From Syntrophaceae bacterium UBA6087 (GTDB lineage Bacteria > Desulfobacterota > Desulfomonilia > UBA1062): 64,000 nucleotides of DNA. The stretch spans positions 62,001-126,000 of the forward strand of contig DIXF01000012.1 in assembly GCA_002448235.1 (NCBI GenBank), in the 5' to 3' direction. The notes beneath the pieces are model-generated. The model was given only the letters and a program-made list of their open reading frames with translations, was not told where the DNA came from and did not search any database. The position numbers and the translations under genes are program-made. This document shows, piece by piece, positions 9,404 to 17,743 of the stretch (position 1 is its first letter; the number at the start of each line of letters is the position of its first letter).

Positions 9404-10570
9404 CTATATTTCATTGACCGATTCATATTTCGATCGGCTCGACTTCCAGGTCGTGAAATCCTCACCTCTTATATAGGTAATCCATCCTTTGAGGATTGCT
9501 GCGTTAACTATTACAAAAGTTCGGCAGGCAGACCTCAGGCTTTCAAAAGGCCCGGGCGTAGATCCCCCCCTGAAAGCCGCAATGATATAGAATATTGCCT
9601 GCATTGCAATGAAGCACTTATACAACCATTTCCCCTTGGCCAGTATTAGATTGGCAAGAAAAACGACAGTCAGGAACAAGGGGACAAGAAACTTGGCGAG
9701 CTTATGCGAAAAAAGCTCGTAGGAAAACAGCTTATAAACAAAAATATTCAGTAAATCTTTGTTATTAAAGATAGCTCGTAGTGTACGATTTGTTATCCTC
9801 ACCTGCCTTGAGAATTCACCTTTGAAATCTTTAGCTGTTTCCTCAGAACACCAAGCGTTTTCCTCCAGTACGGTCCGGTATCCCTTCCTCACCACCATCA
9901 AAGGAATAACAAAATCATTGATATCTGTAGCCTTCAATGGCTGGTAAAGTTCCTTTCTGATAGCAAAGATGGCCCCGTCAGCACCGACGCACGACCCGAT
10001 CTTGCTTTCCAGACTCTTTGTTATTCTCTCTACTTGTGTATAGTGGCTGACAGACTCGTCGATGTTGTTATCTGCACTAGAAATGTATCTTGTATAACCG
10101 GTTACACAACCTACTGTATTGTCAGCAAAATTTGCAACTATTTCACGTATTGCATTCTTTTCATACACCGAGTTGGCATCCGAGAATATAATTATCTCCC
10201 CTTTTGCTACCGGAACCGCCCTGTTCAAACAAGAGGTCTTGCCTAACCTACCCTCTACCCTTAAAGTCTTGACGCCTGAAGGTGAGTAATTACCAGCAAT
10301 TTCCTCGGTCCTATCCGAGGATCCATCCGATAGAACTATGATCTCCAGATGTTTGCTAGGATAATCCAGCGCTAGCGAGTTATCAAGCTTATCCGCGATC
10401 ACATTTTCTTCGTTATAGGCTGAAATGATTAAAGAGACAGACGGGGTGAAATGCTCTTTTCTTACTGGACTACCAAAAAAGCAAGAAAGGATCTTTAGTA
10501 GCAAAGGATAGCCTGCATAGGCATAGAATATATAAAATCCTGATGACCAGAATAAGGCATGTGTAATCAT
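9404..10570 (-). CDS. GT2 glycosyltransferase, exosortase-linked
   Basis: A 388-residue family 2 glycosyltransferase with an N-terminal membrane segment and C-terminal hydrophobic helices. SVSLIISAYNEENVI opens the nucleotide-binding fold, SDGSSD is the first acidic motif, FSDANS takes the DxD position, and EETA-x-D-x-x-x-E-F-x-R-Q-x-R matches the acceptor-side motif. It is plainly paralogous to the protein at 40181-41323 (shared GADGAIFAIRKELY versus GVDGPLYAIRKELY). Both genes sit directly downstream of an EpsI gene, so the order exosortase-EpsI-GT2 is repeated in the two modules. Confidence 0.88.
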   Translation of the reverse strand: MITHALFWSSGFYIFYAYAGYPLLLKILSCFFGSPVRKEHFTPSVSLIISAYNEENVIADKLDNSLALDYPSKHLEIIVLSDGSSDRTEEIAGNYSPSGVKTLRVEGRLGKTSCLNRAVPVAKGEIIIFSDANSVYEKNAIREIVANFADNTVGCVTGYTRYISSADNNIDESVSHYTQVERITKSLESKIGSCVGADGAIFAIRKELYQPLKATDINDFVIPLMVVRKGYRTVLEENAWCSEETAKDFKGEFSRQVRITNRTLRAIFNNKDLLNIFVYKLFSYELFSHKLAKFLVPLFLTVVFLANLILAKGKWLYKCFIAMQAIFYIIAAFRGGSTPGPFESLRSACRTFVIVNAAILKGWITYIRGEDFTTWKSSRSKYESVNEI

Positions 10571-10580
10571 ATTGACATCT

Positions 10581-11219
10581 TTACCTCAATTTAACATTGA
10601 TATAACTTGTTAAAACTGGATGAATATCTCTTAAAAAAGCATTCAAGACATTCGTGGTTTCTTCCTCGCTTTGGTTGACGGGGGCCATAATCCTTACAAA
10701 CGAGGCATTTGCCCTCTGTAACCTTATCCGCTTTGCAAGCACCCTCAGACGGATATCTTTTTGGCTGAGCGTTATGTGTCCACTTACATCGTAATAGTAC
10801 AGTACGACATTCATTTTCCCGTTGAGTTCAGAAACTAACTTGCCGATCTCATATTCCTTATCAAGCATCACCTTTAGTGTTCCCATCTCTTTAACAGTGT
10901 TACCGACTCCTCCAAGGCATTCTTCCGGGGCATGAAAGGCACTTAAATGAGTATCGTCAGACCATACAACAGATAGATTGACCAAATTTGGATATGTAGA
11001 TGAATAATAATTTCTGAGAAAAACATACCTGGTCCCGAGTGCTTGATACACATATTCGGTCATAGGTATATCTTGGCCGTGCCATTGACCAATGACTATT
11101 GGGAACTCAAAAAGCCGTTCGTTCTTCAATGGCTCCATGGTCTTGACCGTGTGCACGATACCGGCAGCTATGACTGTGACGATAATTACAATCAAGAAAT
11201 TATGATTTTTTATCTTCAT
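10581..11219 (-). CDS. epsI: EpsI family protein (exosortase-associated), module B
   Basis: A 212-residue protein with one N-terminal membrane anchor (about residues 8-25) and a periplasmic domain. The family hallmarks are IGQWHGQD near residue 43 and the H-A-P-E-E-C-L-G-G motif in the middle. In many exosortases this domain is fused to the C-terminus of the protease; here it is a separate protein whose start overlaps the exosortase stop by 20 bases, implying coupled translation. The role of EpsI proteins in EPS production and PEP-CTERM sorting is not settled. A second copy is at 41357-41992. Confidence 0.88.
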   Translation of the reverse strand: MKIKNHNFLIVIIVTVIAAGIVHTVKTMEPLKNERLFEFPIVIGQWHGQDIPMTEYVYQALGTRYVFLRNYYSSTYPNLVNLSVVWSDDTHLSAFHAPEECLGGVGNTVKEMGTLKVMLDKEYEIGKLVSELNGKMNVVLYYYDVSGHITLSQKDIRLRVLAKRIRLQRANASFVRIMAPVNQSEEETTNVLNAFLRDIHPVLTSYINVKLR

Positions 11220-12066
11220 GCATGAACCTGTTTACCACTATCATAAGGATGAATCCTATCACGAAGACAACGAGCCCTGAACCGTCATGGAGGTAACTTT
11301 CAGGCGACGCCGCCGCCTGTCCGTATTTGTGCGCTATCAGGAGGAGTATTGCTATTCTGACACCGTTGAGTGCGATTGCAACCGGAGGTATCGCTGCCAG
11401 AAACAGGGATTTTTTCCAGAACGACGCCCTGGTCATGGTGACGAACAATGCGCCTAGCGCCAGAAAGGAAATGATCGAGCGCATGCCGTTGCAAGGTGCC
11501 CCTACGATATATGTCGAATGAATAAGAACAATCCTGAATCCTTCCTGAATATAGGGGATTCCGATAACATCCATAATTTTTAAAGCAATCGTGGTGGAAA
11601 TCGATTTTGAAGGCAGAGCTATGAGATTAATAAAATTATCAGGCACAGGGCACATGAAAACGAGATAAGAAAGGGGAAAGGCAATTATTCTGGTCACTGC
11701 GGATCCAAGCAGGTAGAGCGAGCAGCCGGCAAGAAAGAGTATCATGGAAAAAGCGGAAATGAAATTTATATAGCCGAGGACGCCAAAGACATGAGCTGAA
11801 ATGGCAAGCAAGATGATAAGCAAACCCGAAGAGCTGCTGCTCAAGACTGTATGAGCAAGCTCGTCCCTTTTCAGATAGATAAGATAAGCAGATACGAAAG
11901 GTATCAGATATCCATGCGAAAAATATGATTCGTCTCCGGAATACTTAAAATCCAGCCACTGGAATGTCGGATAGTAGCAGGCAATAAAGACGATTGTCAG
12001 AATAAACCAAAGCATTACTTGTCTATACCTTGCACACAATATTTCCCTTGCTTCTGCTACTTGCAT
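11200..12066 (-). CDS. xrt: Exosortase, module B
   Basis: A 288-residue integral membrane protein with about eight hydrophobic helices. The proposed exosortase catalytic set is visible: Cys192 in GAPCNGMRS, Arg237 in ALNGVRIAIL and His260 in SYLHDGSG. Exosortases are transpeptidase-like enzymes that recognise PEP-CTERM tails and act at the inner membrane or periplasm. The gene overlaps the DegT aminotransferase by 10 bases upstream and EpsI by 20 bases downstream. Its closest cargo in the window is the PEP-CTERM protein at 16598-17302. The cysteine motif differs from the module A enzyme (CNGMRS versus CSGIRS), so the two may not be interchangeable. Confidence 0.93.
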   Translation of the reverse strand: MQVAEAREILCARYRQVMLWFILTIVFIACYYPTFQWLDFKYSGDESYFSHGYLIPFVSAYLIYLKRDELAHTVLSSSSSGLLIILLAISAHVFGVLGYINFISAFSMILFLAGCSLYLLGSAVTRIIAFPLSYLVFMCPVPDNFINLIALPSKSISTTIALKIMDVIGIPYIQEGFRIVLIHSTYIVGAPCNGMRSIISFLALGALFVTMTRASFWKKSLFLAAIPPVAIALNGVRIAILLLIAHKYGQAAASPESYLHDGSGLVVFVIGFILMIVVNRFMHEDKKS

Positions 12067-13211
12067 TTGAATGTATCCTTAACCTTGCAGGCTATTTCCT
12101 CTGCAACATCTTCTGATATTCCGCTATGAGTTGGAAGAGTGATGAGTCTTTCTGCCACAAGGGCTGCGCCAGGTGTTATCGTTGTCTGGTCTGCAAAGAA
12201 TTGTCTTATATCTGGCTCATTAACTAATGCATTAGGGTACATCCGCCTTACCCCAAGCTTTCTAAGATTATTGGGGATTACTCCTGTGCCCACCATAAGA
12301 GGAAATCTGGTATAGGTTGGGTAAGCTCCATCCGGAATAGGAACGGTACCACAATCATGCAGAATTTTGGAATAAATATCACTAATTATACGTTTGTGCA
12401 TATTTGATTGATTTAATTCATGTATTGCATTTGAACCAAGCCTATCAATCATCTGTGGCATTGAGGAGATGTTAAAATCAGGACTAAAAATAGTTTTCCC
12501 TAGGCCTAAAGGGAGTGTTTCCATAATGCCATAAAACCTTTTATAGGATAAAAACTGGATCGCTAAGCTTGTCAATAACCTCTCATATCCTTTTTCGGCT
12601 TCCGGTAGAGTGATGCTATGTAATATTTCCTTATTTCTCGCAATAAAAGCACCACCATATCCAAGTGGCAAGGGTTTTCCTCTTCCAAAACTAAAGAATC
12701 CGAAATCGCCTATTGTACCCAAGTAATGCCCTTTTAGAATCCCTCCAAGTGCTTGAGCTGCATCCTCGATGATAGTTGAATGAACCCCCTCTGCAATTTC
12801 CTTCATTTCTTCCATCAAAGACGGAATACCAAAGAGATGCTGTACAACAATAGCAAGTGTTTTTTTACTAGCCTCACGCTTTACAGAAATAATATCAGGA
12901 CCCAAATCATCGGATTTGATATCATATACCCTTATTTTTAGCCCTGATCGAACAACAGAAGCTGCCACCGAATAGCAGGTATAAGCCGGAATCAGTACTT
13001 CATCCCGGTAACAGGTTCCAGCAGTTGCCTTCAATGCACGAAGAAGTAGCGTAATCGATGCCCTACCGCTGTTGGCAAGTACGCAGGATTCTATACCAAG
13101 GTAAGAGCATAGCTCCTTCTCAAATCTATTTCTTTTCCCGAGTAAGGCAACCATAAATGACGACGGGCGTATCCGTGTTTCTGCAGGGGGGTACCAGAAA
13201 AAAGGATTCAT
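12057..13211 (-). CDS. DegT/DnrJ/EryC1-family PLP aminotransferase
   Basis: A 384-residue fold-type I enzyme of the sugar aminotransferase family. ANSGRASITLLLRAL is the cofactor-phosphate loop, EDAAQALGG holds the PLP-ring aspartate, and the Schiff-base lysine is in FGRGKPLPLGYGG. These enzymes convert keto-sugars into amino-sugars, or have drifted to amino-acid-like substrates. It is common in exosortase clusters. It overlaps the exosortase start by 10 bases and is 29 bases from the FemAB gene. An amino-sugar acceptor for the nearby acyltransferases is a reasonable inference. Confidence 0.85.
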   Translation of the reverse strand: MNPFFWYPPAETRIRPSSFMVALLGKRNRFEKELCSYLGIESCVLANSGRASITLLLRALKATAGTCYRDEVLIPAYTCYSVAASVVRSGLKIRVYDIKSDDLGPDIISVKREASKKTLAIVVQHLFGIPSLMEEMKEIAEGVHSTIIEDAAQALGGILKGHYLGTIGDFGFFSFGRGKPLPLGYGGAFIARNKEILHSITLPEAEKGYERLLTSLAIQFLSYKRFYGIMETLPLGLGKTIFSPDFNISSMPQMIDRLGSNAIHELNQSNMHKRIISDIYSKILHDCGTVPIPDGAYPTYTRFPLMVGTGVIPNNLRKLGVRRMYPNALVNEPDIRQFFADQTTITPGAALVAERLITLPTHSGISEDVAEEIACKVKDTFKCK

Positions 13212-13240
13212 GAGTTCCTATAGATTACCGGAATAAGGGA

Positions 13241-14293
13241 TTATAGAGAGATGAACCTTCTTACTACCGGTCCGATTATATTTGTTATCGCCTGAGGAAG
13301 CTGTGACCATGCCTTTTCGATCATTCTTCTTGCCCTGCCGTTGGATGAAACGGATTGAGGTTGAGCGTGATTATTTGCCCCTTTCATATACCAGAACAAT
13401 GGCTGCGGCTTTGCCCCCCACTGCTCTTTGAATCTGTATGTTCCCTCATCCGGGGTAGACCGCCCGAAATCAAAACTTTTAAAGCCATTGTTGCATGCGT
13501 ATTCCAGAAAGCCCCAGTACAGGAGCATGTTGGGGCTAAAATGATTGTAATCCCTGAGAGTCGAGGCCCAAGGAATTGAGACAGTATCTCTGCAATTCAG
13601 GACGATTCCTGCTGCTATGGGAAAATTCTCTTTATACACTATGCCCACATGCCCCTTGCCTTCAAAGGCATTGACCACTGATTCAATCCATTTCCTCGCA
13701 TGCACCGGCGATCCAAGATCACGCATATTCCTGGTAAACACCCTATAGAATTGATCTATCTTTTCTGTTGAGCCGATCTCGAATCTCAAACCTTCTTTTT
13801 GAGGCTTTTTAATCTGACTTCTCAGCTTGGATTTAAAAGTTTTCCAGAGTGCATCGGGTGATTCCGGAAGATCGAGAAGCATTCTTGATTTATAAGTGGT
13901 TACGTTAAAAGAAGGTGAGTTCTGAAGAGCGGATTCACTATACTTACAGCGAATATCCAGTTCGGCTTTATGGGTTATTGCCAAGTCAGAAGCCTTACTC
14001 AGAAGACTATCCGAGGCTTCGGCGCTCTGAGCCAGGATACCTCCGTAATCACAGAATGGAAGGGATACGAATACCCTCTTCAGAAAAGGCACCTTCATAT
14101 AGATAAGAGGAAGGATACCTTGGATCCGGCCCCCACTATCTTCTGCCATCAAATAATAAGGCTCATGATAGTATGCGTTCTCAACAGCCATCTTCCACGC
14201 AAACAGATGGTAAGGGCCACCATCCTTGTGTGACTGTACAAAGGTATCCCATTGCAGTAGATCGCTATCCTCAGCCCTTCGGACAGTGAGCAT
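13241..14293 (-). CDS. FemAB-related protein, exosortase/PEP-CTERM-associated
   Basis: A 350-residue two-GNAT-lobe protein. KTFKSKLRSQIKKPQKEGL in the first half and SPNMLLYWGFLEYACNNG, FDFGRSTPDEGTYRFKEQWGA in the second half match the FemAB-type proteins that recur in exosortase A gene clusters. FemAB relatives use aminoacyl-tRNA to add amino acids to peptidoglycan. The real substrate of this branch is unknown. Only 4 bases separate it from the lipoprotein gene upstream, which supports one transcript. Confidence 0.85.
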   Translation of the reverse strand: MLTVRRAEDSDLLQWDTFVQSHKDGGPYHLFAWKMAVENAYYHEPYYLMAEDSGGRIQGILPLIYMKVPFLKRVFVSLPFCDYGGILAQSAEASDSLLSKASDLAITHKAELDIRCKYSESALQNSPSFNVTTYKSRMLLDLPESPDALWKTFKSKLRSQIKKPQKEGLRFEIGSTEKIDQFYRVFTRNMRDLGSPVHARKWIESVVNAFEGKGHVGIVYKENFPIAAGIVLNCRDTVSIPWASTLRDYNHFSPNMLLYWGFLEYACNNGFKSFDFGRSTPDEGTYRFKEQWGAKPQPLFWYMKGANNHAQPQSVSSNGRARRMIEKAWSQLPQAITNIIGPVVRRFISL

Positions 14294-14297
14294 TAAA

Positions 14298-15221
14298 CTA
14301 TAAACCCATCCTTTGGACAGCCTTATTGATAAACGGTGCTAGATCTTTTGCTGCCTTTGCATTACCTTCGCTGCTGGGGTGGCTGTCTCTCCCATTACCT
14401 GTGGGATACATGGACCAGTTTGATTTCCCATGATCGGTCAGGACATCATAATAATCGTAAACAACGACATTCTTCAATTTATAATCTTTAAGCCAGCCGT
14501 TCTCATTGTCTTTGAGCCAATTATTGAAGCTCCTGGCCCGCACACCGACCTTTCCAGCGGCATCGTCTCTCTTTAAAACATCCTTGAGGAACGTTTTGAT
14601 GGACGTTTTTGGTTCTGCCAGAGGCGGTGCAGTCAGAACGACGAACAACGTGTCCGGCTGCTTTTCGAAATACTGCAGCAAAGAGCGGTAAGAAGCCTTG
14701 AAATTAGCCGTTGTCTGGCCACAGGAGTCCGGGTTCCCGGGCTCGATACCGTCTGCTTCTATCCAATTGTTCGGATAACAGGATTTGAACATGACGATCT
14801 TGTTCTTTGTGTCATCGCTGAAAAACTGATCCTGATTGTTGCACTTCAATATCTTTTCCATCTGCGTTTTGAATTTTTGGTTCCAATGGCAGATGTCTGT
14901 TTTGTCGCCAATAAGAGAGGTATAGGAAGCTTCATGAACGATATAGTTATTCTTTTCGAGAAGCTGTCGTAATCCTCCTCCATTGGGATGAGTTCTATAA
15001 ATGCAGTTATCGCCGTTTTCTTCCCCATTATCTGCCAGGAGCTGTCCCCCGCAGGAATGGTGAATAAAGAGTAGATGAAGGGGATCAGCCGGCTTCTCAG
15101 AAGAAAAACCTGATAGATCTATTGTTTTCACGTCCATAGTACTCCCCGAATCGTCATTTGCCGTGCATGCCAGCAGAAAAAATAATGCGGCACAGGTGAT
15201 AGTCAATCGCATGATTTTCAA
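14298..15221 (-). CDS. SGNH-like hydrolase lipoprotein
   Basis: A 307-residue secreted protein. The signal peptide ends in a lipobox LLAC with the lipidated cysteine at residue 19. The mature part begins with LLFIHHSCGG and ends with RDSHPSSEGN, whose Asp-x-x-His looks like block V of SGNH/GDSL hydrolases; the canonical GDSL block is not obvious, so catalysis is uncertain. It contains several cysteines (CGG, NCIY, DICHW, KSCYP, DSCG) that may form disulfides. It leads the minus-strand transcript into FemAB, DegT and exosortase, so it may remove acyl groups from the EPS at the outer membrane. Confidence 0.65.
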   Translation of the reverse strand: MKIMRLTITCAALFFLLACTANDDSGSTMDVKTIDLSGFSSEKPADPLHLLFIHHSCGGQLLADNGEENGDNCIYRTHPNGGGLRQLLEKNNYIVHEASYTSLIGDKTDICHWNQKFKTQMEKILKCNNQDQFFSDDTKNKIVMFKSCYPNNWIEADGIEPGNPDSCGQTTANFKASYRSLLQYFEKQPDTLFVVLTAPPLAEPKTSIKTFLKDVLKRDDAAGKVGVRARSFNNWLKDNENGWLKDYKLKNVVVYDYYDVLTDHGKSNWSMYPTGNGRDSHPSSEGNAKAAKDLAPFINKAVQRMGL

Positions 15222-15516
15222 CCTCGATTAAAAAAAGTTAAGAGCTCCGCCACTGCAGGTGAATCCAGCGCTCCCCGACATCATGACCAACAAGGTACCC
15301 ATAATCTCAATTCCCAAAATGCTATAGGGATGTTCGACATCCTTCAAGTGAAACCTGCTTGGTAATGCGACTTACCAGTACTCAGACAGTCGGCATCGCC
15401 CATACAAAACTTTATCACAAGAGGATTATGCACGTATGCCAAAATAAAGCTTATTCAAGATTTTTTATTGTTCAGCCCCTATTGCTTTTCACAGCACGCT
15501 CGCGTAATCCTTTATC

Positions 15517-16476
15517 ATGAAATTGAAAGTCCTTGTATATAATATTTTTGTTCTCGGGGTAGCGCTAATCTCTCTGACTTTTCTCCTGTTTGCTGATCTG
15601 GGAGAAGATAAATCACGAATCCCCGATGCGATCATGAACTTTGGGCATTTGCCTCTGTTCGGAGTAGTGGCCCTGGTGTTACTCTGGGTTTTAAATAAGA
15701 GAAGATGGCCTGTTACTAACATTCAATACTATACTATATCTTTCTTTGCCATGTTGTTTCTCGGGATGATGACTGAGTTTATGCAGATGCTTACCCCTGA
15801 TCGATTTTTCGAAATCACGGATATTTTCTATGATGCGGTCGGCGCCCTCACCTTTCTCATCCTTGCATATCCTTCCCTTGGGAATCCGTTAAGCAAAATG
15901 AATATCTATAAAAAGGTGAGCTTTTTTGTTATCGCCTTAGCAGGCCTTCCCATTTATCTTTCCGTTATCGATACCTGGCGTATGAACAGTGATATTCCTC
16001 TTCTCGGCTCCTTCGAGACGCGCCTGGAAATGGATCGCTGGTCAGCTAGCGATAGTACATTCAGCCGGTCGAAGAAACAGGCAGCCCACGGGTCATACTC
16101 CCTTGAGGCTCATCTTCAGCCCGGCCAGTATCCGGGGATTGCTCTTGAATACCTTTTCGAAGACTGGAGAGGATTTGATTCTTTTTCATTCGATGTGTAT
16201 CTTGAGGGGAGCAACCCATTGCCTGTGGTTGTCCGGATCAACGATCTGCATCATAATCAGATGTTCAATGACCGTTTCAACAGGAGATTTACGCTCAAGC
16301 CGGGCAGAAACAGCATCTCGATCAGCTTGGATGAAGTAGAAAAAGCACCGCGGACTCGATCCATGGATATGAGCAGGATCAAGAATGTCTGCATCTTCTC
16401 GTATCAGTTGAAAGATCCCAGGGTGTTGTATTTCGATCACTTCAGGCTGGTAATTTTCCATTCAATGGAGAGGTAA
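15517..16476 (+). CDS. VanZ-like membrane protein fused to a carbohydrate-binding-like domain
   Basis: A 319-residue protein. Residues 1-155 contain about five membrane helices with the VanZ-type motifs FGHLPLFG, TEFMQ and DIFYDAVGA. Residues about 165-319 form a soluble beta-rich domain (FETRLEMDRW, GSYSLEAHL, FDSFSFDVYLEG, RVLYFDHFRLV) resembling a galactose-binding or CBM-like jelly roll, probably on the outer side of the membrane. It is the only plus-strand gene between 1 and 49 kb and converges on the PEP-CTERM gene, sharing a bidirectional terminator with it. VanZ-like proteins are frequent in exosortase loci. Binding of EPS by the C-terminal domain is inference. Confidence 0.72.
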   Translation: MKLKVLVYNIFVLGVALISLTFLLFADLGEDKSRIPDAIMNFGHLPLFGVVALVLLWVLNKRRWPVTNIQYYTISFFAMLFLGMMTEFMQMLTPDRFFEITDIFYDAVGALTFLILAYPSLGNPLSKMNIYKKVSFFVIALAGLPIYLSVIDTWRMNSDIPLLGSFETRLEMDRWSASDSTFSRSKKQAAHGSYSLEAHLQPGQYPGIALEYLFEDWRGFDSFSFDVYLEGSNPLPVVVRINDLHHNQMFNDRFNRRFTLKPGRNSISISLDEVEKAPRTRSMDMSRIKNVCIFSYQLKDPRVLYFDHFRLVIFHSMER

Positions 16477-16480
16477 TTGC

Positions 16481-16517
16481 AAAACTCCATTCCCACAGAA
16501 CCTGGAATGGAGTTTTT
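16481..16517. terminator. Bidirectional intrinsic terminator between convergent genes
   Basis: AAAACTCCATTCC (16481-16493) pairs perfectly with GGAATGGAGTTTT (16504-16516) around a 10-base loop. A T-run follows on the plus strand and another (from AAAA) on the minus strand. It lies 4 bases after the VanZ-like stop and upstream of the next minus-strand gene, so it can end both convergent transcripts. Confidence 0.85.
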
Positions 16518-16597
16518 CGGAACTTTATGTGTGAGCCATCACTTTCGCTGAAGTGACAGTTATTTCGAGCTTTGCCAATCGGATCTATCGCTTAAGC

Positions 16598-17302
16598 TTA
16601 TTTCTGGTTCCTTTTCCGGAAACCGGCAAGGCCGAGCAGTCCGCTGCCCAGCAGCATGAGGGTGGCGGGTTCCGGGACCGGGGCAGATGTTTCATAACGG
16701 ACAAGATAGTTCTGGTAGCCGGATACATCGATAGAATACCCTGCCGTAACCATCGGGTTGACGGCAAGAGCCCATGTATAGCTGGCATTGGGAACACCTG
16801 CTGTGTTGACGGCATTCCAGATATTCACGGCATAGGCACTGTATGCGTTGCTCGCCATGAAAGAACCGCTGCCAAGATTGAAAGCCGGATCGAAGATGGT
16901 TTCCCAGATAGCGATCTGCGAACCTGCCTTTATTGATTCTTCCGAAGCTGTGCCTTCAAAATTCGTGAAGAAGTAGTCGGCTATGGCTGCTGCCGTAAGG
17001 TACTTGTTGACGTTGAGCCCGAACGCTGAAAGCCCGGCGTCGATAGTCAATAAGGTATAGTTTGAGGTCGTGGTGGGTGCATTCCGATTTTCTACACAGA
17101 ACGCCTCAACATATGTGCCGCTATTGTTCAGCATAACGTCATAATCAAGATAATAATTCCCGTATCCGGTCGGAGAAGGAAACGTGACATATCCAGTCGG
17201 GGATGAATACTTCAATGTCAGTTGGACATCTCCGATAATTGCGGCATTTGCGCAGAGCGGAATAAACACTGCAATTACTAATATTTGAAGCAACTTGTTC
17301 AT
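16598..17302 (-). CDS. PEP-CTERM sorting-domain protein (exosortase substrate)
   Basis: A 234-residue exported protein. The start chosen is ATG 17302, because GGAGG lies 8 bases upstream and a sigma-54 promoter just beyond; the frame extends further only through a TTG. Residues 1-20 are a signal peptide (ending CANA). The C-terminus has PVPEPATLMLLG from 208, a hydrophobic stretch and the basic end GFRKR, the classic PEP-CTERM tail recognised by exosortase. The middle has Cys69 in AFCVEN and Gln129 in SQIAIWE, the spacing and context seen in thioester-type adhesin domains and in many PEP-CTERM proteins. It is probably a surface protein attached to or moving through the EPS. Confidence 0.92.
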   Translation of the reverse strand: MNKLLQILVIAVFIPLCANAAIIGDVQLTLKYSSPTGYVTFPSPTGYGNYYLDYDVMLNNSGTYVEAFCVENRNAPTTTSNYTLLTIDAGLSAFGLNVNKYLTAAAIADYFFTNFEGTASEESIKAGSQIAIWETIFDPAFNLGSGSFMASNAYSAYAVNIWNAVNTAGVPNASYTWALAVNPMVTAGYSIDVSGYQNYLVRYETSAPVPEPATLMLLGSGLLGLAGFRKRNQK

Positions 17303-17340
17303 GATGCTAACCTCCACGTGTTTCAAGTTTGATATAACTC

Positions 17341-17356
17341 AGCAACTAATATGCCA
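17341..17356 (-). promoter_or_regulatory. Sigma-54 promoter of the PEP-CTERM gene
   Basis: The minus strand reads TGGCATATTAGTTGCT. Against the RpoN consensus TGGCAC-G-N4-TTGC-W, the invariant GG and GC are present with the required spacing. Transcription would start near 17330, giving an mRNA leader of about 28 bases that includes the GGAGG site. PEP-CTERM genes of exosortase bacteria are known to be governed by PrsK/PrsR and RpoN, so the match is expected. Confidence 0.85.
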
Positions 17357-17504
17357 CTGCAATTTTAATCAGTATCGATCAAACATAAACCTCTATATAT
17401 ATTTATCTTATTGAGATAGCCCCGGCGTTATTTCCTCATCAATATTGAATGCAAGTTTGACTTTCTGTAAAAAACCCCGACGCTCTTTTTTTCTTTTTGT
17501 CAGC

Positions 17505-17519
17505 CGTTGTCGCACAACG
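17505..17519. promoter_or_regulatory. Inverted repeat, possible activator site
   Basis: CGTTGT and ACAACG flank a 3-base spacer, a perfect 6-base arm repeat about 150 bases upstream of the sigma-54 promoter, a normal enhancer distance for RpoN activators. A similar core occurs upstream of the next gene (TTGCGCGCAA at 18611-18622). Binding by a PrsR-like activator is a guess. Confidence 0.35.
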
Positions 17520-17652
17520 AACCAGAATGCACGGACTGCATATACGTATTGTTTTGTTATTATTGGTATTAACCGCATCGAAACCGAATTAAATCACAAA
17601 TGATATTACAGTAAATATATTCGACACCGGATTTCGGATCAGCCTGTATGAT

Positions 17653-17679
17653 AAAAAGGCCCCCGGTTTCCCGGAGGCC
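17653..17679 (-). terminator. Intrinsic terminator of the first ConA-like gene
   Basis: On the minus strand a 9-base stem GGCCTCCGG/CCGGGGGCC closes a GAAA loop and is followed by TTTTT. It lies about 65 bases after the stop codon at 17744. The stem is nearly identical to those at 18623-18652 and 19823-19851. Confidence 0.88.
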
Positions 17680-17743
17680 TGGTATTCTCAACTGCAATGC
17701 CCTTCCCTCAAGTATGAGGGACCGGCACGGGGAAGAATAGACC

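Larger units (their letters stand above)
17303..17743. other. Long regulatory gap upstream of the PEP-CTERM gene
   Basis: This 441-base stretch carries no credible gene. It holds, on the minus strand, the ribosome site GGAGG (17311-17315), a sigma-54 promoter (17341-17356), an inverted repeat CGTTGT-CGC-ACAACG (17505-17519) about 150 bases upstream of that promoter, and the terminator of the next gene (17653-17679). It is notably AT-rich compared with the flanking genes. Confidence 0.7.

Noticed and set aside
15222..15516. Gene or sigma-54 promoter in the gap between the SGNH lipoprotein and VanZ-like genes
   Set aside because: No frame above background and no correctly spaced promoter halves on either strand; it is probably just the divergent promoter region.
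16553..16936. Plus-strand 127-codon frame opposite the PEP-CTERM gene
   Set aside because: It is antisense to a gene with a signal peptide, sorting tail, promoter and ribosome site.
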